This document shows, piece by piece, positions 45,705 to 54,322 of a stretch of 64,000 nucleotides of DNA. The notes beneath the pieces were generated by a model, which saw only the letters and a program-made list of their open reading frames with translations, did no database searches and had not been told where the DNA came from. Source of the stretch: Scrofimicrobium sp. R131 (GTDB lineage Bacteria; Actinomycetota; Actinomycetes; Actinomycetales; Actinomycetaceae); assembly GCF_040256745.1 (NCBI RefSeq), contig NZ_CP138335.1, forward strand, positions 1 to 64,000, written 5' to 3'. Within the stretch, counting starts at the first letter, position 1. Each line of letters begins with the position of its first letter. The position numbers and the translations under genes are program-made.

Positions 45705-46505
45705 TCAGCGCAAGGGATCGTCCGGGCCGACCGGGATGATCCCCAGCGTCCGGGCCAGCGGATCGGCCGCGCGCGCGGGACCGAACTGTCGAAGCGACTC
45801 AACCGTGTCGTCCGAGGCTCGCAGGTAGGTCCCCGCCCACGGGTCCAACTCACGATCGAGGATCGCCCCCAACAGTGCTAGCGTCCGTTCCACGGGCGTG
45901 AACTCCGTTCGGTCGGCGTGCATCTGCAGTGACCGGGCCATCTCCGTGTCCACCACCCCGGGAGCAATCCCAAAGGCCCGCAGGCCAGCGGAGTACCCGG
46001 CCACATGCAGGTCGCCAACGTTGCGAATCAGTGCCGTCTTGCTGGCGGTGTAGGCGGTGAAGGTCCCCCAGTCGCGAGCCCCAGCCCCACTCACCAGGTT
46101 CACAACTATCCCACCTCCGCGCTTCAGCATGGACGGAACCAGGAGCCGTTCCAGGTAGAACGGACCCACTAGGTTGACCTCAATGACGTCAACCCACTCC
46201 TCGGGATCCGCCTCCCACAGCGGCACCTCCGCATCCACGCGACCGGCATTGTTCACCAGCAGGTCAACCGGCCCCAACTGTTCAGTCAGATCGGTGGTGG
46301 CGGCCTGTAGCTGCGACCAGTCCGACACGTTGGCGGGGTAGGTGCACACCCTCACGCCGTGCTGCTGTCGAAGGGCCTCTCCCACCTCCTCCAGCCGGCC
46401 CCGGTTGGTGGCGATCAACCCCAGGTCCCACCCTCGACCGGCCAGAAACCTGCTGATTTCCAGTCCAATTCCGCGCGAGGCTCCCGTCACCAACGCCACC
46501 GACAT
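45705..46505 (-). CDS. Short-chain dehydrogenase/reductase
   Basis: 266-residue classical SDR. The cofactor motif is TGASRGIG near residue 10, then NNAGR, the catalytic Ser in NLVSGAG, and Tyr-Lys in YTASK. The substrate is unknown. I use ATG at 46505, preceded by AGGAGGACC; the longer frame would read through this site. It is convergent with the coiled-coil gene and separated from the MerR gene by a terminator. Confidence 0.88.
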   Translation of the reverse strand: MSVALVTGASRGIGLEISRFLAGRGWDLGLIATNRGRLEEVGEALRQQHGVRVCTYPANVSDWSQLQAATTDLTEQLGPVDLLVNNAGRVDAEVPLWEADPEEWVDVIEVNLVGPFYLERLLVPSMLKRGGGIVVNLVSGAGARDWGTFTAYTASKTALIRNVGDLHVAGYSAGLRAFGIAPGVVDTEMARSLQMHADRTEFTPVERTLALLGAILDRELDPWAGTYLRASDDTVESLRQFGPARAADPLARTLGIIPVGPDDPLR

Positions 46506-46535
46506 CCTGGTCCTCCTAGCTAGATAGGAAAGCAA

Positions 46536-46565
46536 TGGGAGCGCCGGGCCAGCCTGGCGCTCCCA
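46536..46565 (-). terminator. Terminator of the MerR gene
   Basis: TGGGAGCGCC (46536-46545) and GGCGCTCCCA (46556-46565) form a perfect 10-bp stem with a 10-base loop. On the minus strand it is followed by TTGCTTTCCT. Confidence 0.8.
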
Positions 46566-46582
46566 TCGATCCTCTCACGGGC

Positions 46583-47338
46583 CTAATCCCCCAGGTAGGC
46601 CAACAGGGCGGCGCGCACGAACTTGGCGCCCTCTACTCCGCCATAGTTGGCGGCGAAGCGTTCGTCAGCCACGTACATTTCAGCCAAGTTCCGCGCGTAT
46701 TCTGCGAGCACCTCCCCGCCCTGCGGGCCGGGGGTTCCGGGAATCGACCGCAACCACTCCACGTGGCGTCGGGCCAGCTCCTGCGCGGCGGGCGAGGTGG
46801 GGCTGATCTCAGGGTCTTCACTGGCTGCCCGCCAGTCCCGACCCATTTGCGCCACCTGCTCGGTCCAAGCCACCTGCTCCTCCTTTGACTTGGAGTCCCA
46901 CCACTTGGCGGACGAGCTCCAAGCCTGCTCACCCCACCGGTCGCGAACCTCCTGTTCATACTGCGAGTTGTCGAAGCCCTCAAAAGCCTTCTCTGCCACA
47001 AATCTCTCCTTTCCAGCTAGCGCGGCCAACGTGTGTTTGACCGACTGAATTTGACGCTCCAGATCCTCGCGCCGCTGCTCCAACAGTTCCAGGTGAAAAG
47101 CCAACGCCACCGACTCCTGGGTTCGATCCGCCAGCGCCCGGGCCACGTCGGTGAGGGACAAGCCCAACTCGCGCAGCAGCAAAATGTGCTGCAGGCGGCG
47201 CAGCTGGGTTTCGTCGTACTCCCGGTAGCCGTTGATTGGGTTCCGGTTAGGGTACAGCAAACCGGACTCTTCGTAGTGCCTGAGAGCCCGCGGGGTGGTC
47301 CCCGCCAACCGAGCAACTTCTTGGATCGTCCACGTCAT
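46583..47338 (-). CDS. TipA-type MerR-family transcriptional activator
   Basis: 251-residue regulator. The N-terminal MerR helix-turn-helix is TWTIQEVARLAGTTPRALRHYE, followed by the wing and a dimerising coiled coil (about 75-115). The C-terminal half (EKAFEGFDNSQYEQEVRDRWG) is the TipAS domain, which in Streptomyces TipA traps thiopeptide antibiotics covalently. The ligand here is unknown. Its own promoter has the long 19-bp spacer that MerR proteins correct, so it probably activates its own gene. No obvious target gene lies next to it. Confidence 0.92.
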   Translation of the reverse strand: MTWTIQEVARLAGTTPRALRHYEESGLLYPNRNPINGYREYDETQLRRLQHILLLRELGLSLTDVARALADRTQESVALAFHLELLEQRREDLERQIQSVKHTLAALAGKERFVAEKAFEGFDNSQYEQEVRDRWGEQAWSSSAKWWDSKSKEEQVAWTEQVAQMGRDWRAASEDPEISPTSPAAQELARRHVEWLRSIPGTPGPQGGEVLAEYARNLAEMYVADERFAANYGGVEGAKFVRAALLAYLGD

Positions 47339-47345
47339 AATTCAG

Positions 47346-47376
47346 AGCGTAGAGGTTGACGTAACGTTAAGGTCAA
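47346..47376 (-). promoter_or_regulatory. MerR-type promoter with 19-bp spacer
   Basis: On the minus strand -35 TTGACC (47371-47376) and -10 TACGCT (47346-47351) are separated by 19 bases, too long for normal polymerase binding. The spacer contains the palindrome TAACGTTA and the flanking TTGAC/GTCAA inverted repeat. This is the architecture activated by MerR-family proteins through DNA twisting. Confidence 0.75.
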
Positions 47377-47380
47377 GCCC

Positions 47381-47426
47381 AAAAAAGAAAATGCCCACCT
47401 CCACTCTGGGTCCAGGGAGGTGGGCA
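47381..47426 (-). terminator. Terminator of the yeiH-like gene
   Basis: TGCCCACCTCC (47392-47402) and GGAGGTGGGCA (47416-47426) form a perfect 11-bp stem. On the minus strand the stem is followed by TTTTCTTTTTT, a textbook intrinsic terminator. Confidence 0.92.
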
Positions 47427-47471
47427 GGCCTGCTGCACTTGGCGGCGTCGACAGGGACAGCAGGGGCCGGG

Positions 47472-48530
47472 TTAGAGCTGGGTGAGGAAGATTCCCACTC
47501 CGGAAATGGTCATCACCAGCACGGTGGAGAGCGCGGCCAGGACAAACGGGCGCGCCCCCACTCGAACCAGCTCTCTGATTTTGACGCCGCAGCCGAGGCC
47601 AAACATGGCCGCACTGAGCAGTGCCGTCTGAAGGAACCCGCCCACGGCCAGGACCCCCTCGGGCAGGTCCACAAATGACCGGAGCAACACCATGGCCAGG
47701 AAGCCGATGATGAACAGCGGCACCAGCGGGGGACGCTTGGCGTCCGGGTTGCTGTTTCCGGCCCGGCGCATCGACAGGGCCAGGATCAGGACCACCGGGG
47801 CCAGCATCAGGACCCGCGACAGCTTGGTGATCACGGCCAGCTCCAGGGCTCCGTGACCAATCGCCTCGCCCGCAGCCACGGCCTGGGCAATTTCGTGGAT
47901 CGAAGCCCCAGCCCAAAGTCCGTTCACCTCGGGAGGCATCCCCAACAGGTGACCGAGGGCGGGGATAAGCGGAATCATCAGGGTGCCAAAGATGACCACC
48001 AGGGCCACCGCGGTGACCACATCTTCTTCTTCGGCGTCGACCACGCCCTCCACCCCGGCCACAGCCGCAGCGCCGCAGATGGAGAACCCGCATCCGATCA
48101 GCAGCGAGAGCTTCCGGTGAATGCCGAGCACCCGGCCGAGCAGGATGGTCCCGAGGATGCCGCCGCCAACCACTGCGACCACAACCAGCAGCATCGGAGC
48201 CCCCAGACCCCAGATGTCGGACAGCACCAGTTTCAATCCCAGGAAGACGATTCCCCACCGGAGCAGTTTCTTGGCTGAGAACTGGATTCCGGGCTGCAGC
48301 CCCGCTGGAAGGTGAATCAGGTTGGTCAGGGCGATCCCGGCCACGATCGCGATAATCAGCGGACTTACGGCCGGCAGTACCTGGTTTAGGAGCATTGCCA
48401 GAGCGGTGGCTCCCAGACAGAGCGCCAAACCCGGAGCCAGTTTCCTCACGGTGGCCCAGAATCGCCCGGGCGGCGATACCGGCTCAACCGGTTGGACCTG
48501 TGGGACCTCATTAGTGGCTACGTTTGGCAT
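47472..48530 (-). CDS. yeiH: YeiH-family putative sulfate/anion exporter
   Basis: 352-residue membrane protein with about ten helices. Family stretches are GIVFLGLKLVLSDI, GCGFSICGAAAVAGVEGVV and the late GLGCGVKIRELVR. The N terminus is a Pro-rich cytoplasmic tail. YeiH proteins are annotated as sulfate or sulfonate exporters mainly from context; the substrate is not proven. It diverges from a LysR gene across a 70-base gap that contains a parS site. In other bacteria yeiH is also paired with a LysR regulator (YeiE), so regulation by the neighbour is likely. Confidence 0.88.
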   Translation of the reverse strand: MPNVATNEVPQVQPVEPVSPPGRFWATVRKLAPGLALCLGATALAMLLNQVLPAVSPLIIAIVAGIALTNLIHLPAGLQPGIQFSAKKLLRWGIVFLGLKLVLSDIWGLGAPMLLVVVAVVGGGILGTILLGRVLGIHRKLSLLIGCGFSICGAAAVAGVEGVVDAEEEDVVTAVALVVIFGTLMIPLIPALGHLLGMPPEVNGLWAGASIHEIAQAVAAGEAIGHGALELAVITKLSRVLMLAPVVLILALSMRRAGNSNPDAKRPPLVPLFIIGFLAMVLLRSFVDLPEGVLAVGGFLQTALLSAAMFGLGCGVKIRELVRVGARPFVLAALSTVLVMTISGVGIFLTQL

Positions 48531-48538
48531 GGTTCAAC

Positions 48539-48554
48539 GGTTTCACGTGAAACA
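48539..48554. promoter_or_regulatory. parS centromere-like site
   Basis: GGTTTCACGTGAAACA matches the universal ParB-binding consensus TGTTTCACGTGAAACA at 15 of 16 bases, and its 14-bp core is a perfect palindrome. Such sites nucleate ParB spreading near the chromosome origin. It sits between the divergent yeiH and lysR starts, so ParB binding might also touch their promoters. Confidence 0.85.
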
Positions 48555-48600
48555 TGGTCACGGTAGACAGCAAAACCGGATGGGGGCATACGCTAGAGCT

Positions 48601-49539
48601 ATGACTACCTGGCCCAGCCTGTTCAACTTGGAGCTTTTCGTTGCCATCGTTGAGTCCGGCAGCATCGGCGGCGGCGCCCGTCGGATTGGGATTGCCCAAC
48701 CTCACGCCTCCCACATTGTCTCGGAGCTTGAACGAAGCTTAGGAGCCCCCCTGCTGGAACGGCGCCAAAGCGGTTCAACCCCAACTGAACTGGGAGTTGC
48801 CTATGCCGCTCAGGCTCGCCAGCTCCTTGAAGCCGCCCAGCACTTTGTCCACTGGTCCCAGTCACATCCCGCCTCATTGCACCAGGTGGTCCTGCGGGTG
48901 GGAGCCTCCATGACGATTGCCGAGACCCTGGTCCCCACCTGGGTGGCAGCTCTGCACGCTGAACACCCGCACATTGCCGTCGATCTGCGGGTGCTGAACT
49001 CCAAAGATGTCCTCCTTGGAATCAGGGATGGGGCGCTTCAACTGGGTCTGGTCGAAACTCCGCATCTGCCACCCGACCTGCAGCAAAGACAGATTGGCAC
49101 CGACCAGCTGGTCCTGGTGGTCGCCCCCACCCACCCGTGGGCCACCCGAACCGACCCGCTCACAATTGAGGAGCTGGCCCGAACCCAACTGGTAGTGCGC
49201 GAGGCGGGTTCGGGAACCAGGCGCGCCCTCGACGAGGTTCTCTCCCCGTACAACCCGGTTCCCCCGGCCCAGGTGCTCTACTCAAACATGGCGGTCCGGA
49301 TTGCGGTCGCGGCGGGCGGTGCCCCCGCAGTGCTTTCCGAACTGGCCGTTCACGAGCAACTCTTAAGCGGACAGCTGATCGAGGTGCCGGTGGAGCAGAT
49401 TATTCCGCGCCCGCTGGCAGCCGTGTGGAAATCGCGGGACCGACTCACCGGCGCCGCCGCCCTGCTGATCCGCTCGGCCCTGTCCACCGGAGTGGCGGGC
49501 TGGCGCAAACGTGGCGACAGTCAGGAAGGACCCCAATGA
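48601..49539 (+). CDS. LysR-family transcriptional regulator
   Basis: 312-residue regulator. The N-terminal winged helix is LELFVAIVESGSIGGGARRIG with ASHIVSELERSLG as recognition part. The effector domain has the two-lobed LysR substrate-binding fold (GASMTIAETLVPTWVAAL, LVLVVAPTHPW). I use ATG at 48601; the frame is open much further upstream, through the intergenic region, and no strong ribosome binding site marks either choice. It probably controls the divergent yeiH gene, and its stop overlaps the start of a GntR gene. Confidence 0.86.
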   Translation: MTTWPSLFNLELFVAIVESGSIGGGARRIGIAQPHASHIVSELERSLGAPLLERRQSGSTPTELGVAYAAQARQLLEAAQHFVHWSQSHPASLHQVVLRVGASMTIAETLVPTWVAALHAEHPHIAVDLRVLNSKDVLLGIRDGALQLGLVETPHLPPDLQQRQIGTDQLVLVVAPTHPWATRTDPLTIEELARTQLVVREAGSGTRRALDEVLSPYNPVPPAQVLYSNMAVRIAVAAGGAPAVLSELAVHEQLLSGQLIEVPVEQIIPRPLAAVWKSRDRLTGAAALLIRSALSTGVAGWRKRGDSQEGPQ

Positions 49540-49895
49540 ACCGGCTGAACCTGAAGGTGGATCCGCACCTGGGGACCCCACCCTTTGAGCAAATTCGCCA
49601 ACACCTAGCCAAGATGATCACCAGCGGGCAGTTACTGCCACAGGAAAAGCTTCCCTCTATTCGACAGTTGGCCCAGGATTTGGACGTGGCGCCGGGAACG
49701 GTGGCTCGCGCCTACTCTGACTTGGAAGCGTCCGGCCTGATTGAGAGCCGTCCGCGCCTGGGGAGCCGCGTCGCCGCGTCAACCTCCGCCTCGTCCCGCC
49801 TGTCCGAGGCGGCCCACCATTTCATCTCAGAGGCACAGGCTCAAGGATTGGACCTGGCTGAATCAAAGGAGCTCTTGTCCCGGCTGTGGGACTAG
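49536..49895 (+). CDS. GntR-family regulator, YtrA subfamily
   Basis: 119-residue protein with an N-terminal winged helix (KLPSIRQLAQDLDVAPGTVARAYSDLE spanning the helix-turn-helix) and a short helical C terminus of about 45 residues. It overlaps the LysR stop by four bases (ATGA) and is followed after 24 bases by an SdpI-like membrane protein gene, the likely partner. Such small GntR proteins usually repress an adjacent transporter or immunity gene. Confidence 0.88.
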   Translation: MNRLNLKVDPHLGTPPFEQIRQHLAKMITSGQLLPQEKLPSIRQLAQDLDVAPGTVARAYSDLEASGLIESRPRLGSRVAASTSASSRLSEAAHHFISEAQAQGLDLAESKELLSRLWD

Positions 49896-49919
49896 GTAGA
49901 CAACGGAGGAGGATCAACG

Positions 49920-50348
49920 ATGACTCTCATCTTTGCGCTCGGGCTGGCACTGGTCGGGGCGGTATTACTTTCGGTTGGAATCCGAGCCCAGCAGGGTCGG
50001 TTGCCTCTCGCCGGCGCCGGCGGCTTCCGGACGCCAGCGACCATGCAAAGCGAGGAAGTTTGGGTGTACGTTCACCGAAAGGTCGGCTGGGTAATGACCG
50101 CGGTTGGCAGCGCCTTCTTTCTGCTCGCTCTGGCTGGCGGGGTGGCTGATGCCCGCGGGTGGGAAACCCCACCCTACTATTGGGCAGTTGCTATCAGCAT
50201 GGCCGTGCTGCTGGCAGTGACCGTGGGCGCGAAGAGCTGGGCTAACCGGCTGGCTTTGGGCTACCAGTTGCCCGAGTCGGACGCAGACTCGCCCGATCAG
50301 AACGGGTCGGACCCCGAGCCGGACGACCCCACCCTGCCGAGAGGGTAG
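49920..50348 (+). CDS. SdpI-like membrane protein
   Basis: 142-residue protein with about three hydrophobic segments and an acidic C-terminal tail. The loop RTPATMQSEEVWVYVHRKVGW is the conserved motif of the SdpI family (RTPWTxKSExxW), known from Bacillus as the immunity protein against the SdpC toxin. No SdpC-like toxin gene is present here. Preceded by GGAGGATCAACG. Probably co-transcribed with the GntR gene. Confidence 0.8.
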   Translation: MTLIFALGLALVGAVLLSVGIRAQQGRLPLAGAGGFRTPATMQSEEVWVYVHRKVGWVMTAVGSAFFLLALAGGVADARGWETPPYYWAVAISMAVLLAVTVGAKSWANRLALGYQLPESDADSPDQNGSDPEPDDPTLPRG

Positions 50349-50416
50349 GGGTCGGCCGGGGCGGGGCCCAGGTGGATGTATGCGTGTCTCCTGATGTTAG
50401 GTGCTGCGGGACAAGG

Positions 50417-51637
50417 TCAGGAGATGGCCTGCACCAGCCGATCTCGCACCTCCGCAACCACCTCTTCGATGGTCCGATCCCGCCGATAACTGCCCGCCAA
50501 TGACCGGGCAGCGTGCAGCACTCCTCGCGCTGCGTGGGCCCGAATAGAAGGTTCTAGAGTTTCAATATCTGTGACCTTGGCAGCCCCCACAATTCTGCGC
50601 GACATCTTTGCCAGACCAAATAGCTGCATGTCGGAAAAGAGGCTCTGCAGCAAGTCTCGGACAAACACCTCATTCCACAGCTGCGGTGACATGTTTTCCT
50701 GGTTGAGGTGCGCAAACTCCTCAGCAAAGGCCGTCCAGGTATCTCTGATTAGTCCGAGCGCCCAGTCCATCCTGTCCGTGTCCCCCTGGACTCCGGCACG
50801 GGCAGCAGCGAACACATAGTTGGCGAAGAGAGCCCCCAGGTCATATCCAATCGGTCCATAGAACGCGAACTCCGAGTCGAACGCCTTCACCGACACCGCT
50901 TCATCACCTTCAACCTTCACCATCACTGAACCGGTATGTAGGTCGCCATGGATCAGGGCCTGAGCTTCAGTCATAAACTTCCACTTAGCTCTCGCCATGG
51001 CTAGGTGGAAGACGGGGTCAGCAGACAGTTCCCTTGCGTCCACTTCGTTCTCTGGCAGGACCACGTTTCGGCCGGCATCCACCACCGGTTCGGTGAAGAC
51101 AAGGTCTTCAGTGATGGTGCAGATTTCGGGGTTCTGGGTGTGTGCGATCTCCTTGGCAACTTCACCACGATCCTGACCCAGCATGGAGGTGTGGAAAGCA
51201 ACTTGGGCGACATATGCTCCCAACTTGTTCGCGACTCCATTCGTCACGCCACCCTCGTTGAGCACCGTGCGCCAAACCCGGTGATCAAATAGGTCCTCCA
51301 TAACTATGACGAACTGGTCCGGGTCAAACTGAAGAACGTTCACCACTAGTTCGGGCATCAGGTTGTGATGCACCTTCAGCGAGTGAGCCTCGTGTTCGGC
51401 CCGGGTCGGAGTCATGGGCCAGCCTTCCCCTGTCATTCGGACATAGGGCAATGCCTGTTTCAAAATAATGCTTTTGCCCTCCTCGTCCTTGATCCGAAAC
51501 ACCAGGTTGAGGTTGCCGTCGCCAATCTCGGTCACGGAGGCGAGCGCATTGAGGTTGATTCGGTTGGCCAAGTTAGGCTGCCGAGCCAAATAGTCGACGA
51601 CCGTGTCGAGGTTCAGGATTTCGTAATTGTGTGTCAT
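50417..51637 (-). CDS. mtnK: 5-methylthioribose kinase (or 5-deoxyribose kinase)
   Basis: 406-residue kinase of the aminoglycoside phosphotransferase fold. The catalytic loop is HGDLHTGS with Asp232, and the metal-binding triad is the family-specific DSE (254-256) in FDSEFAFYGPIGYDLG, which separates MtnK from other small-molecule kinases. It phosphorylates C1 of 5-methylthioribose; some relatives also use 5-deoxyribose. It is the last gene of an operon with mtnA and a sugar importer. No mtnBCD or aminotransferase set for full methionine salvage is nearby, but aldolases are, pointing to the dihydroxyacetone phosphate-forming route. Composition is visibly less GC-rich than in the flanking genes. 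Confidence 0.92.
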   Translation of the reverse strand: MTHNYEILNLDTVVDYLARQPNLANRINLNALASVTEIGDGNLNLVFRIKDEEGKSIILKQALPYVRMTGEGWPMTPTRAEHEAHSLKVHHNLMPELVVNVLQFDPDQFVIVMEDLFDHRVWRTVLNEGGVTNGVANKLGAYVAQVAFHTSMLGQDRGEVAKEIAHTQNPEICTITEDLVFTEPVVDAGRNVVLPENEVDARELSADPVFHLAMARAKWKFMTEAQALIHGDLHTGSVMVKVEGDEAVSVKAFDSEFAFYGPIGYDLGALFANYVFAAARAGVQGDTDRMDWALGLIRDTWTAFAEEFAHLNQENMSPQLWNEVFVRDLLQSLFSDMQLFGLAKMSRRIVGAAKVTDIETLEPSIRAHAARGVLHAARSLAGSYRRDRTIEEVVAEVRDRLVQAIS

Positions 51638-51692
51638 TTTCCGCCCCCTAGAGAGTGTTTATGGTTGGTTGCCGCACACCGATTGTGCTCGC

Positions 51693-52739
51693 CTACGTAG
51701 CCGGGACGTAGCGCGATTGTTTCCGAGAGAGAGTGAACGAGAAGAGGAGTGCCACGATCAGGACAATGCCCTTCGCCGTGTCCTGCTGATAATACTGGAA
51801 GCCCATCATGGTCATGCCCGTCAAAACTATGGCAATCAAGAGCGCACCAAGCAAAGTACCCCACGCATTCGGCTTGTTCATCCCAAGGATAGACTGTCCC
51901 ACCAAAGCTACGGCCACTGCCTCGAGCAGAGCCGAAGCCCCCGCATTTACGTCACCTTGGCCGATTCTGGACACCAGGATGATTCCGGCAATCGATGCGA
52001 ACACCGCTGAAATTACGTAGGCGAGTCCGTGGTGTAGACCCACTCGGATACCGGCCAGCCGTGCCGCCTCCGGGTTAGCACCAATGGCATACATGATTCG
52101 TCCCCAAGACGTCTTGGTCAGCAAGAACCATGACAAGATCACTAGGATCATCATGATGACCACCGGCAGCGGGATAGGTCCGATCATGCCTCGGTCTATT
52201 TTCAGGAAGACTGGGTCGAACTTTCCCGGGGCAGTAGATCCGTCCGACAGGATCATCCCGGAAGAGACTGAAAGTCCTGAGACAGGGATGAGCTTTGCTC
52301 CTTGGATGACGAACATCATCCCGAGAGTGGCCAACAGATCAGGGATCTTGAGAACAACTATCAGGAAAGCGTTCACCAGACCAACAATCAGACCGGCAAC
52401 TAGAACTACTCCGACAGCCACGTAACCGGTCAGGTTGTAGAACACCATCATCATGGCCGCCAACTGCACCCCTAGGCCTGCTGTGGAGCCGATGGACAAG
52501 TCCAGCCCTCCAACAATCATGGAGAACATGACTCCCAAGCCTAAGATGGCTGTCACCGAGGCAAATTTCAGCATTGAGAAGATCGAGTTTGGCGTAGCAA
52601 AGGCTGGCTCAGTCACTGCAAAGAAGACAGCAGCCAACACGGTGACGACAATGAAACCGTATTTGACCACCCCGTCTCTGGTTCGATCCCAGGCGCTGAG
52701 AGAGGGCTCGCCGGTTTTGATTGTCTTATTCATTTTCAA
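51693..52739 (-). CDS. Sugar ABC transporter permease (RbsC/XylH-like)
   Basis: 348-residue membrane subunit of a ribose-type importer with about nine or ten helices. Family motifs are GVMFSMIVGGLDLSIGS and the coupling region AIGANPEAARLAGIRV, plus GQGDVNAGASALLEAVAVALVG. Only one permease gene is present, so it should act as a homodimer. It overlaps the ATPase gene by 14 bases. Given the neighbours, the cargo is probably a 5-deoxypentose such as 5-methylthioribose or 5-deoxyribose. Confidence 0.9.
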   Translation of the reverse strand: MKMNKTIKTGEPSLSAWDRTRDGVVKYGFIVVTVLAAVFFAVTEPAFATPNSIFSMLKFASVTAILGLGVMFSMIVGGLDLSIGSTAGLGVQLAAMMMVFYNLTGYVAVGVVLVAGLIVGLVNAFLIVVLKIPDLLATLGMMFVIQGAKLIPVSGLSVSSGMILSDGSTAPGKFDPVFLKIDRGMIGPIPLPVVIMMILVILSWFLLTKTSWGRIMYAIGANPEAARLAGIRVGLHHGLAYVISAVFASIAGIILVSRIGQGDVNAGASALLEAVAVALVGQSILGMNKPNAWGTLLGALLIAIVLTGMTMMGFQYYQQDTAKGIVLIVALLFSFTLSRKQSRYVPAT

Positions 52740-54261
52740 CTACCTCAGTCATGCTCTGAACGATTTCTTCATTGGTTACTTGGTCGGCCCGACGGTCGAG
52801 AGCGATTTCTCCTTCGACTAGGACCACGATCCGATCGGCCACCTCACGGGCCTCGTTGACATCACTGACCGCCACGACGACGCAGGTTCCAGCAGCCGCT
52901 GCAGCACGGGCCCGCCTGCCCAACTCTCGTCGGGCGCCAATATCTACCCCTCGGAAGGGCTCGTCCAGAATCAGGATGGTGCCCTGTGTCTGAAGCCAGC
53001 GAGAAACCACGACTTTCTGTTGGTTGCCTCCGGAGAGAGCATCAACTGCTTGCGTGGGTCCCGCCGCCACCACTTTAAAATCCTCCATAGCCGCTACCGC
53101 AGCCCGCCGTTCAGCCTTACGATCGAAAGTCAGTCCGCGAACATACTTACTCAGGAATGGAAGAGAATAAGTCTCCTCAACAGACCACCCTGGAAGCATC
53201 GACTGCGCAGCTCGATCTTCTGGAACTAGATAGACTCCATGGCTAATGGCGTCCTTTGGATGTCGAGCCCGGTATTTTTTCCCACGGATTCGGAGTTCTG
53301 CGCCCTTACTATCGGCTGCACCAAAAATGGTCTCTAGCAGTTCAGTCTTTCCGGCCCCAATCAACCCAATGATTGCTGTAACTTCACCGGCACGGGCCTG
53401 GAAGTCCACCGGGGCGGAGTAATCGAAAATCTGCAGCTGATTTACCTCTAGCACGACCTCGTCTCCAGTCAACTCACTGAACTGCTCGAGATCTGTCTCA
53501 ATATCCTCTCCAAGCATGGATCGGACTGCCTGGTTAAGGTCGAAGGGACTCTTCTGTCGATCGACAATCCGACCGTCACGTAGCACAGCAACATCATCAG
53601 CCAGGGCTTTGATCTCTCCCATGCGGTGAGACACGTATAGGATGGCTACGCCCTGGTCGCGCAGACGAAGAATCAGCTCAAAAAGTCGCTCAGTCTCGCC
53701 CTGAGAGAGGGTCGAAGTGGGCTCATCGAGGATGAGAACTTTGGGCTCGTTCTCCAGTGCCCGCGCAAGCAGCAGCATCTGACAATCAGCGATTCCCAAC
53801 TCATAGACATCGCGCTTAAGAAACGCGTCGTCCCAGCCCAAATTCAAGATGTCGGCAATCTGTCTGGCCTTTGGGAGTAGAGAGCGAAGAGAACTCACTG
53901 GACGGGCCTCACCTTGAGCGATCTGCTCAAACACTAGGTTTTCGGCCACGCTAAGTCCCGGGACAATTGCGTCGTCAATCCTTTGGTGAACTGTTCTGAT
54001 TCCGGCTCGACTGGCCTCCAAAGGACTGGACACATTCGCGTCCTTCCCTCCCAAGAGGATTCGCCCTCCGGTGAGTGGATACACACCTGACAGAATCTTG
54101 ATCAGGGTGGACTTCCCTGCTCCGTTGGCCCCCAAAAGGGCGGTAACGCGTCCCGGACGTAGCTTAAGGGTTACCCCTTTCAACACCCGATTCAGGCCGA
54201 AATTCTTGGTGATGTCATGCAGTTCTAGAATCGGTGCATCAGCGTCAGTGCTGCTACTCAT
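52726..54261 (-). CDS. Sugar ABC transporter ATPase, tandem domains (RbsA-like)
   Basis: 511-residue protein with two ATPase domains. Domain 1 has Walker A GANGAGKST and Walker B LILDEPTSTLS; its signature is degenerate (ELGIADCQM in place of LSGGQ). Domain 2 has a variant Walker A GLIGAGKTE, signature LSGGNQQKV and Walker B LILDEPFRGVD. The asymmetry is normal for this family. It lies between the binding-protein gene (separated by a hairpin) and the permease gene. Confidence 0.92.
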   Translation of the reverse strand: MSSSTDADAPILELHDITKNFGLNRVLKGVTLKLRPGRVTALLGANGAGKSTLIKILSGVYPLTGGRILLGGKDANVSSPLEASRAGIRTVHQRIDDAIVPGLSVAENLVFEQIAQGEARPVSSLRSLLPKARQIADILNLGWDDAFLKRDVYELGIADCQMLLLARALENEPKVLILDEPTSTLSQGETERLFELILRLRDQGVAILYVSHRMGEIKALADDVAVLRDGRIVDRQKSPFDLNQAVRSMLGEDIETDLEQFSELTGDEVVLEVNQLQIFDYSAPVDFQARAGEVTAIIGLIGAGKTELLETIFGAADSKGAELRIRGKKYRARHPKDAISHGVYLVPEDRAAQSMLPGWSVEETYSLPFLSKYVRGLTFDRKAERRAAVAAMEDFKVVAAGPTQAVDALSGGNQQKVVVSRWLQTQGTILILDEPFRGVDIGARRELGRRARAAAAAGTCVVVAVSDVNEAREVADRIVVLVEGEIALDRRADQVTNEEIVQSMTEVVENE

Positions 54262-54289
54262 CTGCCTGTTCCCTTTGTTGGCGGTGGGG

Positions 54290-54316
54290 GTGGGCGGCCC
54301 CTTAGGGGCCGCCCAC
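54290..54316 (-). terminator. Intercistronic stem-loop after the binding-protein gene
   Basis: GTGGGCGGCCCC (54290-54301) and GGGGCCGCCCAC (54305-54316) form a perfect 12-bp stem with a 3-base loop and no T run. It probably stabilises the binding-protein message or partly attenuates transcription into the ATPase gene. Confidence 0.7.
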
Positions 54317-54322
54317 TATCAA

